Assembly: GCA_002238525.1 (NCBI GenBank)
Contig: MPMN01000020.1
Span: 1 to 43,222, forward strand
Direction of reading: 5' to 3'
DNA length: 43,222 nt
Origin: Flavobacteriaceae bacterium bin25
GTDB lineage: Bacteria > Bacteroidota > Bacteroidia > Flavobacteriales > Flavobacteriaceae
This document shows, one piece after another, positions 26,814-37,547 of the stretch; position 1 is the first letter of the stretch; every line of letters begins with the position of its first letter. The notes beneath the pieces are model-generated. The model made no database searches, was not told the origin of the DNA, and saw only the letters and a program-made list of their open reading frames with translations. A program made the translations under genes and the position numbers.

Positions 26814-28091
26814 TTATTGATCAAATGAGCCGTAAAACTCAAGTTCTTGACCATCAAACACAATGCTATCCGGCGGAAGAAAATTATCAAGAAAAGCGAA
26901 TCTAATATATCGAACAGGTTCTAATTCTAACGGGAATAAAAACTCGAAACCATTAGCTGCTAAATCTCTATCCTCCTGTGTTGTACTCAAGTGTGGAAGC
27001 CCCGAAGGTTTGACAATTTCTGCATTCGAAAACACCTTGGTCCACCCGTCAAAAGTCCCTTCAGGATTTGGCTCATCACTTCTAACCCAAAGATCAAATA
27101 GACGCACAGAACCCCACTGATATGGAAAGGCATCCCAATACTTAAAACGACTCAATTTTACAAGACGCCCCAAATCAATGGTTTTTAAATGAGATTCTCG
27201 TTTTGGAGGTGCATATTCAGGAAGAGGGTCCGGATCCCTAGTTGTTCCATTGTTGTCGGCAGTTAACCATTCTCGCCTTCTTATGACATAAACTTCTTCC
27301 CCAGAGATAGAATTGCCTGCGTCGTCAATAGCATTCCACATATTACTCCATTTTAACCCAGGACTCTGGTCCCACATATCATGAGGTAGTTTTGGGTCCG
27401 ACATACCGTCCTTAGGGACCATTAATTCCAACAAAGGCTTCAGCTCTTCTTCAACTAGGGGAGCAGTATTCCCCCACCTGTCTGATATTTCTACCGAGAA
27501 TTTGCGCAAATCAGGATTATACCCCCTTTGGACAATTGTATCTGCTACATTATCGGCCTTTGTTTTAGTAACTAATGCAAGTGGAAATCCTTGATCATCA
27601 GTGGATAAAAGTCTAAAGTTTACACGCTTTTCAGCAGGATTTGACCAGAAAATACGAACTCCTCCAAAATCAGGTATCATTTTAACTGTTTTAGCGACTT
27701 TGAAAATCGGAGCTTCCTTTATAGTTACCTCAATTTCAACAGGCTCAGAAAGATTGCCCCCGTAGTCTTCTGCAATAAGTTTTATAGGATGAGTAGCAAG
27801 AGAATCTATAAGACCATCTATTTGCAAATAATTTTTGTGTTTCGACGATCTAACAATAGCATTTTCACCATTAGCTAAAATATATTCAGCCCTCACTAAA
27901 AGTAAATCTTCATCCGAAGGCAATTTGTATTGAATTAATGCCCCTCCAGGTTCAGGCGTAAAAGTTACATTAGATACTGAACCAGGTGCCTCACCATCGC
28001 TGTATAAGGGACCTTTCGTTTCTGAATCACAAGCGATGCCAAGAAAAATGACTGTTGGTATTAATAAGAAACTTTTGATTATTAACTTCAT
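26814..28091 (-). CDS. DUF4959/DUF5000-like surface lipoprotein
   Basis: 425 aa from ATG at 28091, giving lipobox LGIAC (Cys21); a start seven codons upstream is less likely. Two fibronectin-like modules come first: GSVSNVTFTPEPGGALIQYK and then KMIPDFGGVRIFWSNPA. The C-terminal discoidin-like part follows (HLKTIDLGRLVKLSRFKYWD, VRYIRFAFLDNF). This matches the DUF4959-DUF5126-DUF5000 layout known from Bacteroidota PULs and thought to bind glycan on the surface. The gene lies 22 bp after the SusD stop and 10 bp before the next lipoprotein. No enzymatic motif is seen. Confidence 0.75.
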   Translation of the reverse strand: MKLIIKSFLLIPTVIFLGIACDSETKGPLYSDGEAPGSVSNVTFTPEPGGALIQYKLPSDEDLLLVRAEYILANGENAIVRSSKHKNYLQIDGLIDSLATHPIKLIAEDYGGNLSEPVEIEVTIKEAPIFKVAKTVKMIPDFGGVRIFWSNPAEKRVNFRLLSTDDQGFPLALVTKTKADNVADTIVQRGYNPDLRKFSVEISDRWGNTAPLVEEELKPLLELMVPKDGMSDPKLPHDMWDQSPGLKWSNMWNAIDDAGNSISGEEVYVIRRREWLTADNNGTTRDPDPLPEYAPPKRESHLKTIDLGRLVKLSRFKYWDAFPYQWGSVRLFDLWVRSDEPNPEGTFDGWTKVFSNAEIVKPSGLPHLSTTQEDRDLAANGFEFLFPLELEPVRYIRFAFLDNFLPPDSIVFDGQELEFYGSFDQ

Positions 28092-28113
28092 GACTATAAA
28101 ATTTTGTGACAAA

Positions 28114-30066
28114 TTACCATCCAGGGTTTTGAATTAGGTTACTATTTCTGAGAATTATGGGTAAATCAATCGGCCATAGGTAATCTTTAATTGAAAAATT
28201 TGGTTGGTATATCGTCTGAACATTATAATAAAGATCAGCTGTATCACCAAATACATTCCATCCTCTAATTGGCTTACTCATAAGATCAATTGCTTTTTTC
28301 CAGCGTCTTAAATCCCAGAATCGACTTCCTTCAAAAACAAGTTCGATCATGCGTTCTTGATGGATTATTTCACGCATTCCATCTTTTGTAGTAGGTTTGG
28401 AGGGATTTGAGGAAAATGAAGACCAGGAATCAATAACTCCGTTTAATCCCGCTCTTTCTCTTACAAGATCTATATACTTGTAGACTTCAGCATTCGGAGA
28501 TGCTAGACTTTCATTTAAAGCTTCAGCATACATTAAATAAATATCGGCCAAACGAATGATCGGCCAAGGATAGTTTTCCTCTATCAGGGGAACTATATTA
28601 TTGCCTCCTGCCATAGTTGTTTCGTAATGAACAAGCTTCTTTGCAAAGTATCCCGTCGCTGAAAATCTATTGAAACTGGGAAGATTTTTTGCTCCAGCTC
28701 GTTCTGTATATTTTGCCCTAACCGTTATAAGAGACGTATCATCAGTATTTCCTTGTCCATACCAAATACCTCCGTCGAAACCAAGTGATGCATAGAAACG
28801 AGGCTCTCTATCTAGATTTAATTTGGCAGTTGTAAAGCCTGGTTGAACATAAAATTGCTTGATAGGATCATCTTCAGGAGCAATTTCAGTTTGGTATCTA
28901 TTGTTGAAATCATAACTCGTATCCTCCTCAATAGGAACACCATTCTCGGAATAAAACATTTCTGCAACACGTAATGTGGGAGAAAATTGAGCGCTTATAA
29001 CAGATTGTAACTGGAAGTCAGTATTTCCTGTTGGAAAATCTAATGGAGCGATAAATGCCGACTGATCCGAAACTGTCCTACCTGTTGCTGGGAAAACAAC
29101 CTCGGTTGTTACTTCAGAAGTATAAGCCCCCCTAATAGACATCTTTAAATTGGTCGTTTCAGACAGACTAGGAAGTTCGTCAAATCTGTACAAGCTATGA
29201 CCTGCTTGTTCAGCATTTTCTATAGCCTCTTTACAAGCCTGGGCTGCCCTATCCCATTTTGTGGCATCAAACGTAGAATTTATTAAGCCCGTTCCTTCAG
29301 AGTTCACTAGATTCACATAGTCAGAATTCCCATTAAATAGAGGACTTGCGGCAGTTAATAACACTTGAGCTTTAATGGCCAAAGCACTTGATTGATTAAT
29401 TGTCCCATAATCTGCATTACCTACAGTTACTTGGGGTAAATCGGGCACTGCTTCATCTATAAGATTAACTATATAATCTACTACTTCATCAACAGATCTC
29501 CTTGGAATTTGTGAATTGGAAGGGTCGGTATCCACAGGGAGATTAACATCTACAATAGGTATGGGACCATATTGACGCATCAAGTAAAAATGGTAATATG
29601 CTTTAAGAACCTTGGCCTCCGCTGCCCATTGATTTTTCAAAAAATCATCCATGTCAATAGGATTATCAATATTCTCTAAGAAAATATTACAATCTCTAAT
29701 TGCTACGTAAAGGCTTGACCAGGAGCTGAGTATAGGATTGTTAGATGATTGAAATCCTCTTGCAATATCATGAGACAGAGGTATTTTCTGATTGGTCGTT
29801 TGATTAGTACCTAAAATATTATAGGCAATATCATTCATCCAAGCTTCATCACCCGTCCATAATGTGTGACTACCCCCTAAAGGGTTCGTAAAATTGGGAA
29901 GGTAACCGTAAAGTGTAGCTTTGAATCGCTCTGCTCCGATTTGTTTTTCAAAAGCTATGTCTATTGTAGCGATGTTATCGGGTACCAAATCCAAAAACTT
30001 GCTACAAGAAAAAGTTATCTGTAGGAGTGTGAAAATTAGTATTATATGTACAAAATCTGTTCTCAT
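28114..30066 (-). CDS. SusD/RagB-family outer-membrane lipoprotein
   Basis: 650 aa, lipobox ITFSC (Cys21), followed by KFLDLVPDN, a standard RagB/SusD N-terminus. Conserved features include AAEAKVLKAYYHFYLMRQYGPIPIV, the family's TPR signature, and the C-terminal MREIIHQERMIELVFEGSRFWDLRRWK motif. It binds glycan and caps the SusC partner at 30137-33433, 70 bp upstream. At 650 aa it is at the long end of the family. It is the second gene of the five-gene operon. Confidence 0.93.
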   Translation of the reverse strand: MRTDFVHIILIFTLLQITFSCSKFLDLVPDNIATIDIAFEKQIGAERFKATLYGYLPNFTNPLGGSHTLWTGDEAWMNDIAYNILGTNQTTNQKIPLSHDIARGFQSSNNPILSSWSSLYVAIRDCNIFLENIDNPIDMDDFLKNQWAAEAKVLKAYYHFYLMRQYGPIPIVDVNLPVDTDPSNSQIPRRSVDEVVDYIVNLIDEAVPDLPQVTVGNADYGTINQSSALAIKAQVLLTAASPLFNGNSDYVNLVNSEGTGLINSTFDATKWDRAAQACKEAIENAEQAGHSLYRFDELPSLSETTNLKMSIRGAYTSEVTTEVVFPATGRTVSDQSAFIAPLDFPTGNTDFQLQSVISAQFSPTLRVAEMFYSENGVPIEEDTSYDFNNRYQTEIAPEDDPIKQFYVQPGFTTAKLNLDREPRFYASLGFDGGIWYGQGNTDDTSLITVRAKYTERAGAKNLPSFNRFSATGYFAKKLVHYETTMAGGNNIVPLIEENYPWPIIRLADIYLMYAEALNESLASPNAEVYKYIDLVRERAGLNGVIDSWSSFSSNPSKPTTKDGMREIIHQERMIELVFEGSRFWDLRRWKKAIDLMSKPIRGWNVFGDTADLYYNVQTIYQPNFSIKDYLWPIDLPIILRNSNLIQNPGW

Positions 30067-30136
30067 CGTCTCAACTTTATTTATCGTAAAATGCTATGAC
30101 CATATTTAATTCTATTAGGACTAAAAAAATCATATG

Positions 30137-33100
30137 TCAAAAATTTGTTAAAAGACCTATATTGAAGGTACGCTGTAAAGGATAGCCAAAGCCATTGCCA
30201 CCGACCTCTGGATCCCATAATTTAAACGTACTCCAGTGAACCAAATTTGTTCCCGTTAGGTAAATTCTCAATGACTTTAAACCCACAAAACTCTTTTGGT
30301 TTTTTGGTTCAACGGTATAACCCAATTCCATTTGCTTAAGTCGTAAAAAAGATCCGTCTCTTAACCACCAATTACTCAATTGCTGGTTGTTTTGTGTAGC
30401 ACCTCTACCTAATCGAGGCAGTACAGCATATAAATCCCTATTGTCTTCAGACCAATAACTTTCGGAATAAGCTTTTAGTAAAGGTGTTTCTCCGATTGCT
30501 GGTGAAAATTCAACAGAGCTATCAACGGAAGTAAACTGTGAAGGATCAACAAAAACAGTATTGAAAGGAGAGGTTGCAGTAGGATCTATATAGAGTGATG
30601 TTTCAGCAATACCTTGAAAAAACGCTGATATATCAAAGCTTTTATAGCCTAATGAAAACCCAAATCCATAGGTAACTTGTGGTGTAGAAGGCTTACCTAT
30701 GGGAACTCTGTCTAAGTCATTAATTATTCCATTCTCGTCCATATCCTTGTACTTGATGTCACCTGCTAAAACATTTCCAAATTGTCTTGGAGAATTTCTC
30801 ACATCTTCATCATCAACAAAAAGACGTTCGCCTATAAATCCAATTCGTTGATTGATTTTTGTACCTATTCTTGATCTATTGGGAGCGCCTACATCACTGT
30901 AATTTGGCTCCTCAAATTGAACAACCTTACCATTAGCATAGGTAAAATTGACGCGCCCACTTACCCAAAATTCATTCTTAAAATAATGATTGACATCTAC
31001 AGAACCATCAAAGCCTTGGGCTTCTACGATTCCAATATTGGCTCTATTTACGGCTTGGAGACCTAGACTTAAAGGAATTAAACGATTTTGAAGAATGTTT
31101 TCACGGCGTTCAGTAAAATAATCGGCTTTAATTTGAATAGCATTATTAAACAAGTCTACATCTATACCATAATTGGTTTTTTTTGCCACTTCCCAATTTA
31201 TATTCGGATCAGCATACCTAGAAATTGATACTCCTGGTGTAAATGCACCTGAATTTCCCCTGCCAATAAAGTAACCTCTTCCCCCATCAACAAGGTTAAC
31301 AGAAGACAAGTAGAAAAATCTATCAGTATCATTTCCGAGGCTATCATTACCTACCTCACCGTAGGAAAATCTTAATTTAAAATTGTTAATGGTTTGGTTC
31401 AAATTACCAAAGAATTTTTCATCTGAAACAACCCAGGCGGCACCAAATGACGGGAAAAATCCGAATCGTTTACTCGGGTGAAAACGCTCCGATCCATTGT
31501 AACCGAAGCTAAACTCAAAAAAATATTTGTCATACAATCCATAAGTGAATCTTCCGGAAATCCCCAAGTTTCTTCGCTGCAAGGAGGTCTCTAAATTTGT
31601 TGCATTTCCATCTGTCGATTGACGTCCAATACCTACCAATACACCTGAAAGGGAATGTTTTTCTTTAAATGTTCTTGAATAATTCAATGTTAATTCACCA
31701 TAAACTGTACTATAGACAAGCCTGTTACCAGCTGCAAATCCCAAAGACCTACTACCTCCCTGAGGATTCAAAGGAGTTAATTCATGAATGTTGTTTATTC
31801 GATCGTAATTAAATTCTGATGCATAAAACCAAAAAGGTATGGAAGTCCTAAAATTGCTGAAGAAAGCAGTTTGATTGCTGTTACCTAAAAATCTTAAACT
31901 TAATCCTGGAGTAATACCTTTCAAATCTTGTTCCAACTCTACTTGAATTAGAGTAGAAGAATTGTTCTGTCTAGAAAAACCGCTTACAACTTCTGCAAAT
32001 GGGTTAATATAATACCCTTGACTACCGCCAAATCGATTCCCAACAAAAGGATTATCATTAGCTATTTGATTTCCAAATAATATATCAGGATTTTCTACAT
32101 TGTCCTCATCAGGCTCGTAAATAGCTGGAAATCGAACAGGACTAGTCAATAGAGTACGAGCGAAAACATTTGCTCCTGGTGACCCATTACCTGGAACAGC
32201 AGGACCTTGAAGTTCATCTATACTTGACTGTAATCGAATCGTAGCTTTTGTTGTATCTGATAGATTAACGCTAACATTAGACCTTAAGAAAAAACGATTC
32301 AAGCTCACATTGCTCTCATTGGAAACCGTTTTGATTTCTTTGAGATTTCCAGCATCACTAACAAATCCACCTGCTACATAATACTGTGCCACTTCACCGC
32401 CTCCATTTACATTGAAATTTACACGATGGCTTAAACCATAATCTTCCAATAATACATCTTGCCAATCAGTGCTTGGAAAAACATTATTATTGATACCTTC
32501 TTGGGTAGCAATTATTCGCTCTTGGCTGTATGGAACTGGATTTTCAGGAGTTCTAGTTCTAACAGCTTCATTGTTTAATTTCATATAAGTGATAGGATCA
32601 GCAAATTGAGGTAATTGAGTATTTGAGTTTAGGGATGTTTCATACCTAACAGATATTCTTGGTTTTCCAATTTGCCCCATTTTGGTGGTGACCAGTATAA
32701 TACCATTAGCACCTCTTGCACCATAAATAGCAGTTTCCGTAGCATCTTTTAAAATAGAGAATGTCTCTATATCATCTGGATGAAGTCTAGCCAAATCATT
32801 AGTGGTTAATTCTACACCATCAATTAATATCAGTGGAGATGCGGCTACACTTAATGTAGTGATGCCTCGAACAAAAAAATTAGCATTATCAGCCCCTGGC
32901 TCACCACTTCTTTGAAAAGAAATCACCCCAGAAAGCCTTCCAGCCAAGGCTGTTGTAAGATTACTAGCCGGTATTTTTAATTCTTTTGGTGTAACTGTCG
33001 AAATAGATCCAACTACACTTTTCTTTGTTTTAGAGCCAAAACCTACAATCACAACTTGTTCTAATTCGGCTGAATCTTCCTGTAACACGATATCTATGAC

Positions 33101-33433
33101 ATCACTATCACCAACTGTTGTTTCTTGAGCAACATACCCTATGTACGAGAAGACTAAAACATCTCCTCTGGTAACTCTCAGGGTATAGTTTCCATCAAAA
33201 TCAGTCTGTGTTCCCGTTTTAGTATCCTTGATAATGATATTGACACCTATCAATGGTGTTCCGGCTTGATCAGTTACAGTCCCAGTCAGTTCTTGTTGGA
33301 CTGATGGATGAATACCATGTGGATAAAAAAACTCGTTTGCGAATGAGAAATTTATCTGATGTAATAAGACGATTAAAAACCCAGTACAGTATTTTATTCT
33401 CAAAGGACTTTTATTCCGATTTATGTAGCTCAT
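30137..33433 (-). CDS. SusC/RagA TonB-linked outer-membrane transporter
   Basis: 1098 aa. The signal peptide is long (about residues 1-33, ending FSFA). The regulatory-like domain follows (about 47-118, TGTVTDQAGTPLIGVNIIIK). The plug (about 130-245) has FVRGITTLSVAASPLILIDG and ATAIYGARGANGIILVTTK-type motifs, here TETAIYGARGANGI. The beta-barrel ends RTFNIGLLTNF with terminal Phe. It is the first gene of a minus-strand operon SusC-SusD-lipoprotein-lipoprotein-propeller hydrolase. A G9 tract lies about 205 bp upstream of the start. No ECF or hybrid two-component regulator is in the window, so control must come from elsewhere. Confidence 0.94.
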   Translation of the reverse strand: MSYINRNKSPLRIKYCTGFLIVLLHQINFSFANEFFYPHGIHPSVQQELTGTVTDQAGTPLIGVNIIIKDTKTGTQTDFDGNYTLRVTRGDVLVFSYIGYVAQETTVGDSDVIDIVLQEDSAELEQVVIVGFGSKTKKSVVGSISTVTPKELKIPASNLTTALAGRLSGVISFQRSGEPGADNANFFVRGITTLSVAASPLILIDGVELTTNDLARLHPDDIETFSILKDATETAIYGARGANGIILVTTKMGQIGKPRISVRYETSLNSNTQLPQFADPITYMKLNNEAVRTRTPENPVPYSQERIIATQEGINNNVFPSTDWQDVLLEDYGLSHRVNFNVNGGGEVAQYYVAGGFVSDAGNLKEIKTVSNESNVSLNRFFLRSNVSVNLSDTTKATIRLQSSIDELQGPAVPGNGSPGANVFARTLLTSPVRFPAIYEPDEDNVENPDILFGNQIANDNPFVGNRFGGSQGYYINPFAEVVSGFSRQNNSSTLIQVELEQDLKGITPGLSLRFLGNSNQTAFFSNFRTSIPFWFYASEFNYDRINNIHELTPLNPQGGSRSLGFAAGNRLVYSTVYGELTLNYSRTFKEKHSLSGVLVGIGRQSTDGNATNLETSLQRRNLGISGRFTYGLYDKYFFEFSFGYNGSERFHPSKRFGFFPSFGAAWVVSDEKFFGNLNQTINNFKLRFSYGEVGNDSLGNDTDRFFYLSSVNLVDGGRGYFIGRGNSGAFTPGVSISRYADPNINWEVAKKTNYGIDVDLFNNAIQIKADYFTERRENILQNRLIPLSLGLQAVNRANIGIVEAQGFDGSVDVNHYFKNEFWVSGRVNFTYANGKVVQFEEPNYSDVGAPNRSRIGTKINQRIGFIGERLFVDDEDVRNSPRQFGNVLAGDIKYKDMDENGIINDLDRVPIGKPSTPQVTYGFGFSLGYKSFDISAFFQGIAETSLYIDPTATSPFNTVFVDPSQFTSVDSSVEFSPAIGETPLLKAYSESYWSEDNRDLYAVLPRLGRGATQNNQQLSNWWLRDGSFLRLKQMELGYTVEPKNQKSFVGLKSLRIYLTGTNLVHWSTFKLWDPEVGGNGFGYPLQRTFNIGLLTNF

Positions 33434-34167
33434 ACTTCATTCATTTATAAGGTGGATTAGCTCAAAATATTCATGATAATTTTATTGATTCTTTTTTTGC
33501 GTATGTAAATTCTTGTGGTAATAACGTCAGACGTCAAGACCATAACGATATTCAGACAGCAAATAATACGAATCGGTAAACAGCGTGTATATGTAAAAAA
33601 AAGAAGACCTTGTTGCCTATTGTCTAAGCTCTCAAATAGGGGGGGGGTACAAGATCATTCGGGCAATATTTTTAACGCTAAGCGAATATAATAATAATTC
33701 ATTAGAGATTGATACACTTGCACTAAATTTTAAAATTCGCATTAGGATATTGATATTAAACGAATTTAAAAATTTATTTTACAAACTGATTAAAAACTTG
33801 TTAAATTGAATTCAAACAATCAATATACAAAAACAGTTTCTTGTCTAAGTTCTACAAATACAGCCCAAAGGCATACCAAATTGAGTTAATTACGGTTTGG
33901 CTTTTAGATTTTTTCACATTTTTATCGAAATAGGAGAATTTCAATCAACGTAAACAATAGCAGAGATTTATCCTCTTTTCCGATAAAATACTAAGTTGCA
34001 TTTGTGAGGTGATTGAATAGGAATTTTGAATAAAATGAGTGAAATTTGCGAATCAAATTCTGTAATCTCAATAGTGGTAGGTATTTCTCATTTTTTATTG
34101 ATACTTGATCAAATACAAGTTGAGAAAATTATTAAGTAAGATGCAAGGTAGGTTTTCATTATGCCTC
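33434..34167. other. Long divergent intergenic region
   Basis: About 730 bp between the PUL SusC (minus) and the Oar-like receptor (plus). It is AT-rich and contains G9 at 33639-33647 and a direct repeat ACGTCA-G-ACGTCA near 33525. It probably holds the promoters of both operons. No RNA or small protein gene is convincing. Confidence 0.4.
33639..33647 (+). repeat. Homopolymer G9 in divergent promoter region
   Basis: The context CAAATAGGGGGGGGGTA shares its flanks with the tracts at 23835 and 24010. It lies between two outer-membrane-protein operons. Confidence 0.55.
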
Positions 34168-37100
34168 ATGAACAATTTAAAAATTCGTTTTTTGTTAGGT
34201 GCTGGTATTTTCTTATTCTTTGAAATACAAAACGCATATGCACAAGTAACCACTGCCCAAATACAAGGAATAGTTCTTGACATTCAGCAAAAACCATTAA
34301 TGGGAGCATCTGTGGTAGCTCTTCATCAGCCCACAGGAACTACAAATGGAACTATTACTCTAGAAAGTGGGCGATTCACTATACCAAACCTGCGAGTAGG
34401 AGGACCTTATCAAATTGAAATTAGTTATATCGGTTTTGCAAATCAAGAATACAATGAGATTTATTTAGTACTTGGAGATAAATTGGAAATGAATTTTCAA
34501 TTAAGCGAGCAATCCGATGAACTCCAGGAGGTTAAACTAGTAGGCAGTTATGATGAAAATCTTACGGTAAAAAATAAAACTGGGGCATCTACACAGGTCA
34601 GTAGAAGACAGCTGACCAGTTTGCCAACAATAACCAGATCAGCATCAGATTACACTCGGCTAGAGCCTTCCTCAAATGGAAATTCTTTTGCTGGGCGAAA
34701 TAATAGATTTAATAATTTTTCACTCGATGGTTCTCTATTTAATAATCCTTACGGATTAGATTCGGCTGTTCCTGGTGGCCAATCCTCGGCCCAACCTGTT
34801 TCTTTAGATGCAATAGATCAGATACAAATCAATATTGCTCCGTATGATGTGACTTTAGCTGGATTTACTGGTGCTTCTGTTAATGCAGTAACAAAGTCAG
34901 GAACAAATGAATTGAAAGGTTCTGCTTTCAGTTTTTTTCGAAACCAAGACTTTACTGGAATAAAAGTTAGGGATGAAAAAGTGTTCAGGTCTGATTTGAC
35001 CCATTTACAAACAGGGTTTATCCTCGGTGGACCGATAATCAATAATAAATTATTTTTCTTCTCAAATCTAGAAATTGAAAGGAGATCAGACATAGGTTCT
35101 GACATTGTCGCATCAAGACCTGGTCTATCTGGTGAAGGGGTTTCCAGAGTAGAAGCCAGTGATTTAGATTTGGTTTCCCGAACTTTATTTAGTCGATTCG
35201 GCTATAAAACAGGCCCGTATGAAAAATATACACACAGAACCGACAATATCAAAGGGCTACTAAAGTTGGATTGGAATATCAATTCAGTTCATAGTTTGGT
35301 GGCAACCTACAATTTTCTTGATGCCTCAAAGGAATTGCCTCGCCATCCTCGGGCAGGTGGAAGAGGTGGCCCAGACCAAATCACGCTTCAATTCTACAAT
35401 TCCGGGTATCAAATCAACAACGTATTACATGCGGGCATTATTGAATTAAAATCGAATTTCAGCAACAAATTTTCTAATAATCTTCAACTGGGTTTCACCA
35501 GCTTTAATGACTATAGGCTTCCTTTTTCCGAACCTTTTCCAATTGTTAACATCAACAAGAACAATATCCGTTATATCATAGGTGGCCATGAACCCTTTTC
35601 TATTCAGAATTACATCAAACAACAAGTATTTCAATTAACCAACAATTTCAATATATATCTACCAAATCATCAGGTCACCATTGGTTCAAGTCTTGAATTA
35701 TTCAGATTTGAAAATAGTTTTAATCTGGGATGGTATGATCCCCAAAATCTTTCACCACCATATCCAAGCGGTACTTATGGGCCAGGATTTGAATCGGTCA
35801 AGGCTTTTGTAGACTTTGTTGATGCAGGATTTATGGACCCGGCAGTAAACTTTGCTCAGCAGGTTGATTCCCAGGGAAACTGGAAAGTTTACTTTATTGA
35901 GGTAGGTCAGTGGGCATCATATATTCAGGATCTGTGGCAACTAAATCAAAATCTGGTATTAACCATTGGATTGAGAATGGATATCCCTTTTTATGGAAAT
36001 TCAAAAAGATATACCCAAGAAATTATTGATACCGCACCAGGTGATTATGATGCTTCAATAGCTTATTTCGAGAGAGATGGCAGTCGAATTAAGTTTGATA
36101 ATACACAGTTTCCAAGAAATCGTCCTTTATTTTCCCCAAGGTTTGGTTTTAATTGGAAAACAAACGATAAGGGAACCTCTGTACTACGCGGTGGAGCGGG
36201 TATCTTTTCAGGAAGAATTCCATTTGTTTGGATTGGCAACCAAATCGGTAATCCATTCTGGTACTTTAGGCAAGCTATTCACCCTGAGTTTAAATTCCCA
36301 CAGATAGTAAGGACAAATGTAGGGCATGATTATCTATGGGGAAAAGGATGGTCTACTAGTACTGACATATTGTATTCAAAAGACATCAACGGGATGCTTG
36401 TTCGGAATTATGGCTTGAATAAACCTACTGGTAAACTAAAGGGAGTTGATAATCGATTGATCTATACCCGAAGTGACATTGCTTTATACGGCCCCGTGGG
36501 TAGTCAGTCTCTTGCTAACATTTATGTATTTACCAACACAGACATAGGTTGGTCTCTTAATGGATCGGTAAAAATTCAAAAGTTCTGGAACAGAAATTCT
36601 TCGTTTAGTTTATCCTACAATTATCTGATTTCCAAAGATGTCAATTCAGCATCTTCGGAAATTACTTCTAGTGCATTTAACAACAACCCAGCTTTAGGAG
36701 ATGTCAATCAAGGAATAATTTCTAATTCTCTATTTGGGAATAAACACCGTATCTTAGGAACAATAAACAGAGAGATTTCTTATGGTTTATGGACGACTTC
36801 TTTAGGTTTATTTTTTGAATATGTTCAAGGAGGAAGATTTGGATATACCTATGGAGGCGATATCAATGGAGATGGGGCATCATCAAATGATCTCATATAC
36901 ATTCCCACTAAAAAAGGCCTTGAAATGATGCAATTTGAAGGAACTGAATCCGAGCAATCTGAACAGAGGAAGGCTTTAGATTATTTTATCCAACAAAATC
37001 CTATTTTAAAAAATAATCGTGGGGAATACAGTCAAAAATATGTTGGTTTATTGCCTTGGACCTCGAGATGGGATGTCCGCCTAGTACAGAAGTATAATAT

Positions 37101-37332
37101 AAAAAAGGATCAATCTATTCAGTTTAGTGTAGATATCTTGAATTTGGGCAATTTAATTTCATCTCAATGGGGTATTCGACAAAGATCTGCCAATAGTCAA
37201 CCAATCAGCGTAAATGTTGATATGGGTGAGCCTACATATTCCTTTGACAAAGATTTACAATCGACATTTGCGGATAATTTCAGTCTTCAATCAAGGTGGC
37301 AAATTCAGTTTGGACTTCGTTACAGTTTTTGA
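34168..37332 (+). CDS. Oar-like TonB-dependent receptor
   Basis: 1054 aa from ATG at 34168, chosen because MNNLKIRFLLGAGIFLFF begins a good signal peptide ending NAYAQ. ATG at 34141 and TTG at 34105 are alternatives. A carboxypeptidase-regulatory-like domain follows (IQGIVLDIQQKPLMGASVVA), then a plug with NNRFNNFSLDGSLFNN, DQIQINIAPYDV and GASVNAVTKSGTNELKGSAF. Together these identify the Oar-like branch rather than SusC. The barrel ends WQIQFGLRYSF. No SusD partner is adjacent. Oar-like receptors in Bacteroidota and Myxococcus lie in the outer membrane; the substrate is unknown. Genes for PmoA-like and sulfatase proteins follow on the same strand, 215 and 1368 bp downstream. Confidence 0.87.
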   Translation: MNNLKIRFLLGAGIFLFFEIQNAYAQVTTAQIQGIVLDIQQKPLMGASVVALHQPTGTTNGTITLESGRFTIPNLRVGGPYQIEISYIGFANQEYNEIYLVLGDKLEMNFQLSEQSDELQEVKLVGSYDENLTVKNKTGASTQVSRRQLTSLPTITRSASDYTRLEPSSNGNSFAGRNNRFNNFSLDGSLFNNPYGLDSAVPGGQSSAQPVSLDAIDQIQINIAPYDVTLAGFTGASVNAVTKSGTNELKGSAFSFFRNQDFTGIKVRDEKVFRSDLTHLQTGFILGGPIINNKLFFFSNLEIERRSDIGSDIVASRPGLSGEGVSRVEASDLDLVSRTLFSRFGYKTGPYEKYTHRTDNIKGLLKLDWNINSVHSLVATYNFLDASKELPRHPRAGGRGGPDQITLQFYNSGYQINNVLHAGIIELKSNFSNKFSNNLQLGFTSFNDYRLPFSEPFPIVNINKNNIRYIIGGHEPFSIQNYIKQQVFQLTNNFNIYLPNHQVTIGSSLELFRFENSFNLGWYDPQNLSPPYPSGTYGPGFESVKAFVDFVDAGFMDPAVNFAQQVDSQGNWKVYFIEVGQWASYIQDLWQLNQNLVLTIGLRMDIPFYGNSKRYTQEIIDTAPGDYDASIAYFERDGSRIKFDNTQFPRNRPLFSPRFGFNWKTNDKGTSVLRGGAGIFSGRIPFVWIGNQIGNPFWYFRQAIHPEFKFPQIVRTNVGHDYLWGKGWSTSTDILYSKDINGMLVRNYGLNKPTGKLKGVDNRLIYTRSDIALYGPVGSQSLANIYVFTNTDIGWSLNGSVKIQKFWNRNSSFSLSYNYLISKDVNSASSEITSSAFNNNPALGDVNQGIISNSLFGNKHRILGTINREISYGLWTTSLGLFFEYVQGGRFGYTYGGDINGDGASSNDLIYIPTKKGLEMMQFEGTESEQSEQRKALDYFIQQNPILKNNRGEYSQKYVGLLPWTSRWDVRLVQKYNIKKDQSIQFSVDILNLGNLISSQWGIRQRSANSQPISVNVDMGEPTYSFDKDLQSTFADNFSLQSRWQIQFGLRYSF

Positions 37333-37547
37333 TTCCCTAAAATCAAGTCTAAATCCATCCCTAAGTCATGTTTTTGGGGAATAGAACTCCCTAAAAGCAG
37401 ATTTAAAAATTCTGGCCAACTTATAGGGGTTTACCCACCAATTACTACTTCAATTTGTTCTCACTAAATTGAACATTCAATATACATTCTGCTATATTTA
37501 AAAATTTATTCAAAATGATTTGATTAAATTGACAAAAAAAATGATTT

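Noticed and set aside
37333-37400. ATTCCC...GGGAAT pairing after the Oar-like gene as a terminator
   Set aside because: The loop is too long and no U-run follows, so a rho-independent terminator is not supported.
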